Of a stretch of 41,689 bases of DNA, positions 40,733-41,689 are shown piece after piece. A model generated the notes under the pieces. The model had not been told where the DNA came from, did not search any database, and saw nothing but the letters and a program-made list of their open reading frames with translations. Both the position numbers and the translations under genes were made by a program. Each line of letters begins with the position of its first letter. Positions within the stretch are counted from its first letter, which is position 1. Location: NCBI GenBank assembly GCA_039801465.1, contig JBDRUT010000015.1, forward strand, positions 1-41,689, in the 5' to 3' direction. This stretch comes from JAOABV01 sp039801465 (GTDB lineage Bacteria > Hydrothermota > Tepidihabitantia > Tepidihabitantales > CAIPLT01).

Positions 40733-40881
40733 ATGTCTAAAACCCGACTTTAAAAATTGGCCGATACTTCCTGTTAACAGTTATACAGTTAGAGCTGTGC
40801 GGAACCGTCAACACTACAATTGATACGTTACAAAAATTAACCAATGCTTTTGATATTGCTGTTGATGAGTTATTGAACTAA
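40733..40881 (+). pseudogene. Broken XRE-family helix-turn-helix regulator
   Basis: One frame gives MSKTRL-stop-KLADTSC, matching the first helices of an XRE repressor. After a frame change the C-terminal part reads GTVNTTIDTLQKLTNAFDIA and VDELLN-stop, the classic end of such domains. Internal stops and the lost middle show that it is non-functional. Such small regulators commonly belong to mobile or defence islands. Confidence 0.7.
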
Positions 40882-41001
40882 AATAAGTATTATTAATTAG
40901 TAATAAATTATCAAAAATAATAACGTTTTATGTAAAAATGGCTCTACTTTTGTAATAGAGTCAAATTATTGAAAGAACAATTTTAGACTTAAAAAGTTGT
41001 G

Positions 41002-41457
41002 CTATTTTGGACAACAACTGGAGTCGGGTGTATTTGTGGCTTCGCTCTCGCAACACAATTCATTGGTTCCTCCTATAACCAACTGTGAAGCCGCGACAAG
41101 CCCAGCTTTAATAATTAAATCCGCGGGAATTGCTTCGTGAACATCTCCTTCTATTTTAACAGTTCTACACTCAAAAGGACCGCAGACGTCACAGCACAGG
41201 CTTTGGCTGGTGGTTCCGTTAACCCAATCCTCTAACAATTTGTCATTAATCCAAATCTGGTTGGACTGCATTGGGTCTTTTTTGAACTCGACCAGAGAAA
41301 TTTCCCTCTTCTCTAGAACAACGTTTATGCCCAATGGATTAAGCGCCCGTTTAAGAGTGAAAACTGCCTTTTCAACTTCCTTTTCTGTAGAGTCACATCT
41401 CGGACAGGTTTGGCCGTTAGATACAAGCCTCTGCCACTTGATATTTAGTATCTTCAT
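41002..41457 (-). CDS. DUF2703 family protein
   Basis: A 151-aa cysteine-rich protein. The N-terminal GQTCPRCDSTEKEVEKAV and the middle DPMQSNQIWINDKLLEDWVN, SQSLCCDVCGPFECRTVKIE and VHEAIPADLIIKAGLVAA match DUF2703, a thioredoxin-like family often found near arsenic or mercury genes. The end is a Cys-rich tail (NELCCESEATNTPDSSCCPK) that may bind metal. Its GC content is visibly higher than that of the surrounding DNA. It lies between an XRE remnant and an IS110 element, which suggests that it was acquired. The metal role is inferred from family context. Confidence 0.85.
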   Translation of the reverse strand: MKILNIKWQRLVSNGQTCPRCDSTEKEVEKAVFTLKRALNPLGINVVLEKREISLVEFKKDPMQSNQIWINDKLLEDWVNGTTSQSLCCDVCGPFECRTVKIEGDVHEAIPADLIIKAGLVAASQLVIGGTNELCCESEATNTPDSSCCPK

Positions 41458-41645
41458 ATTTTTACAAAGTTTGTATTATTTTTCTTCATAACATCGCATT
41501 TATTAATATGATTGTTTTACAACTATTTTAAATTGTTAAATATTATCAAATAGAAAATCCTGTGTCAAGGATAAAATGAAAATAGAAAATAAGAATAACT
41601 TTGGTAATATTATGATGTTTATGATGTATTAGGAAAGGAGTTAAT
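41458..41645 (+). other. Left end of an IS110-type element, possible bridge-RNA region
   Basis: A non-coding AT-rich stretch directly before the transposase. In IS110 elements this left end encodes the bridge RNA that guides recombination. No boundary can be set from here. Confidence 0.35.
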
Positions 41646-41689
41646 ATGGCTGATGTTTATTTAGGCGTTGATATTCATAAAAACTATTC
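41646..41689 (+). CDS. IS110-type transposase, N-terminus only
   Basis: Fourteen codons are visible before the window ends: MADVYLGVDIHKNY. The YxGVDIHK start carries the first catalytic Asp of the RuvC-like DEDD domain of IS110-family recombinases. GGAAAGGAG lies 5 nt upstream of the ATG, so the start is sound. Whether the gene is complete cannot be seen. Confidence 0.75.
   Translation, partial: MADVYLGVDIHKNY

Noticed and set aside
1..41689. CRISPR arrays, tRNA or rRNA genes
   Set aside because: No regularly spaced repeats with unique spacers and no cloverleaf or rRNA core sequence were seen; the repeats found are tandem leaders, REP-like palindromes and the RNA modules.

Overview
The window is AT-rich, densely coded DNA from an uncultivated bacterium. 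The best guess is a WOR-3/Stahlbacteria-type lineage of the FCB group. The basis is several exported proteins with FlgD-like Ig C-terminal domains, a lipoprotein with a DNPYDP-type start to its mature part, abundant beta-propeller, kelch, WG and carboxypeptidase-regulatory secreted proteins, and archaeal-type families such as DUF366. This placement is inference; no rRNA is present. Both ends carry insertion-sequence DNA: a broken IS256-type transposase at the left end and the first codons of an IS110-type transposase at the right end.

Layout. 1-750: IS256 remnant and an empty spacer. 767-4224: rpmB, then two NAD-dependent sugar-nucleotide enzymes and a family 2 glycosyltransferase, which fit a GDP-deoxyhexose (rhamnose-like) branch. 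4318-5040: REP-like palindromes, rpmA and a degenerate tandem repeat. 5229-10597 (minus): an overlapping recA-recX-alaS-WG-repeat operon. 10958-13632: the TldD/PmbA protease pair. 13687-15153 (minus): an exported nitroreductase-fold protein with a sorting domain. 15245-19824: saccharopine-dehydrogenase-like protein, bactofilin, FabG-like reductase, M23 peptidase and M29 aminopeptidase. 19932-21975: an accessory region with two near-identical transcribed-looking RNA modules, each with a promoter, boxA and hairpins, bracketing a 194-aa orphan gene; two further large hairpins follow. 22504-31140: PQQ-propeller protein, aminotransferase, aspartokinase, ScpB, DUF4416, DUF366, dihydrolipoyl dehydrogenase and LipB. 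31245-32246 (minus): lipoprotein. 32702-39626: a GAF-AAA+-Fis sigma-54 activator, a Ser/Thr kinase with PEGA domains, and exported proteins, two of them preceded by sigma-54 (-24/-12) promoter-like sites, closed by a strong intrinsic terminator. 40171-41689: DUF167, a broken XRE regulator, a DUF2703 gene of visibly higher GC, and the IS110 start.

How it works together. Housekeeping genes (ribosomal proteins, recA/recX, alaS, lysC, scpB, lpd/lipB) alternate with envelope and secretion genes. Initiation appears to be of two kinds. Many genes have clear Shine-Dalgarno sites. At least five (rpmA, the saccharopine-dehydrogenase-like gene, bactofilin, the secreted nitroreductase and the lipoprotein) have a good -35/-10 promoter placed so that transcription would begin at or within 3 nt of the start codon, i.e. 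leaderless mRNAs.

Most notable: the duplicated boxA-containing RNA module flanking an orphan gene; the self-contained sigma-54 activator/kinase/cell-surface locus; and tandem decoy copies of the start region in front of the two sugar-nucleotide genes.
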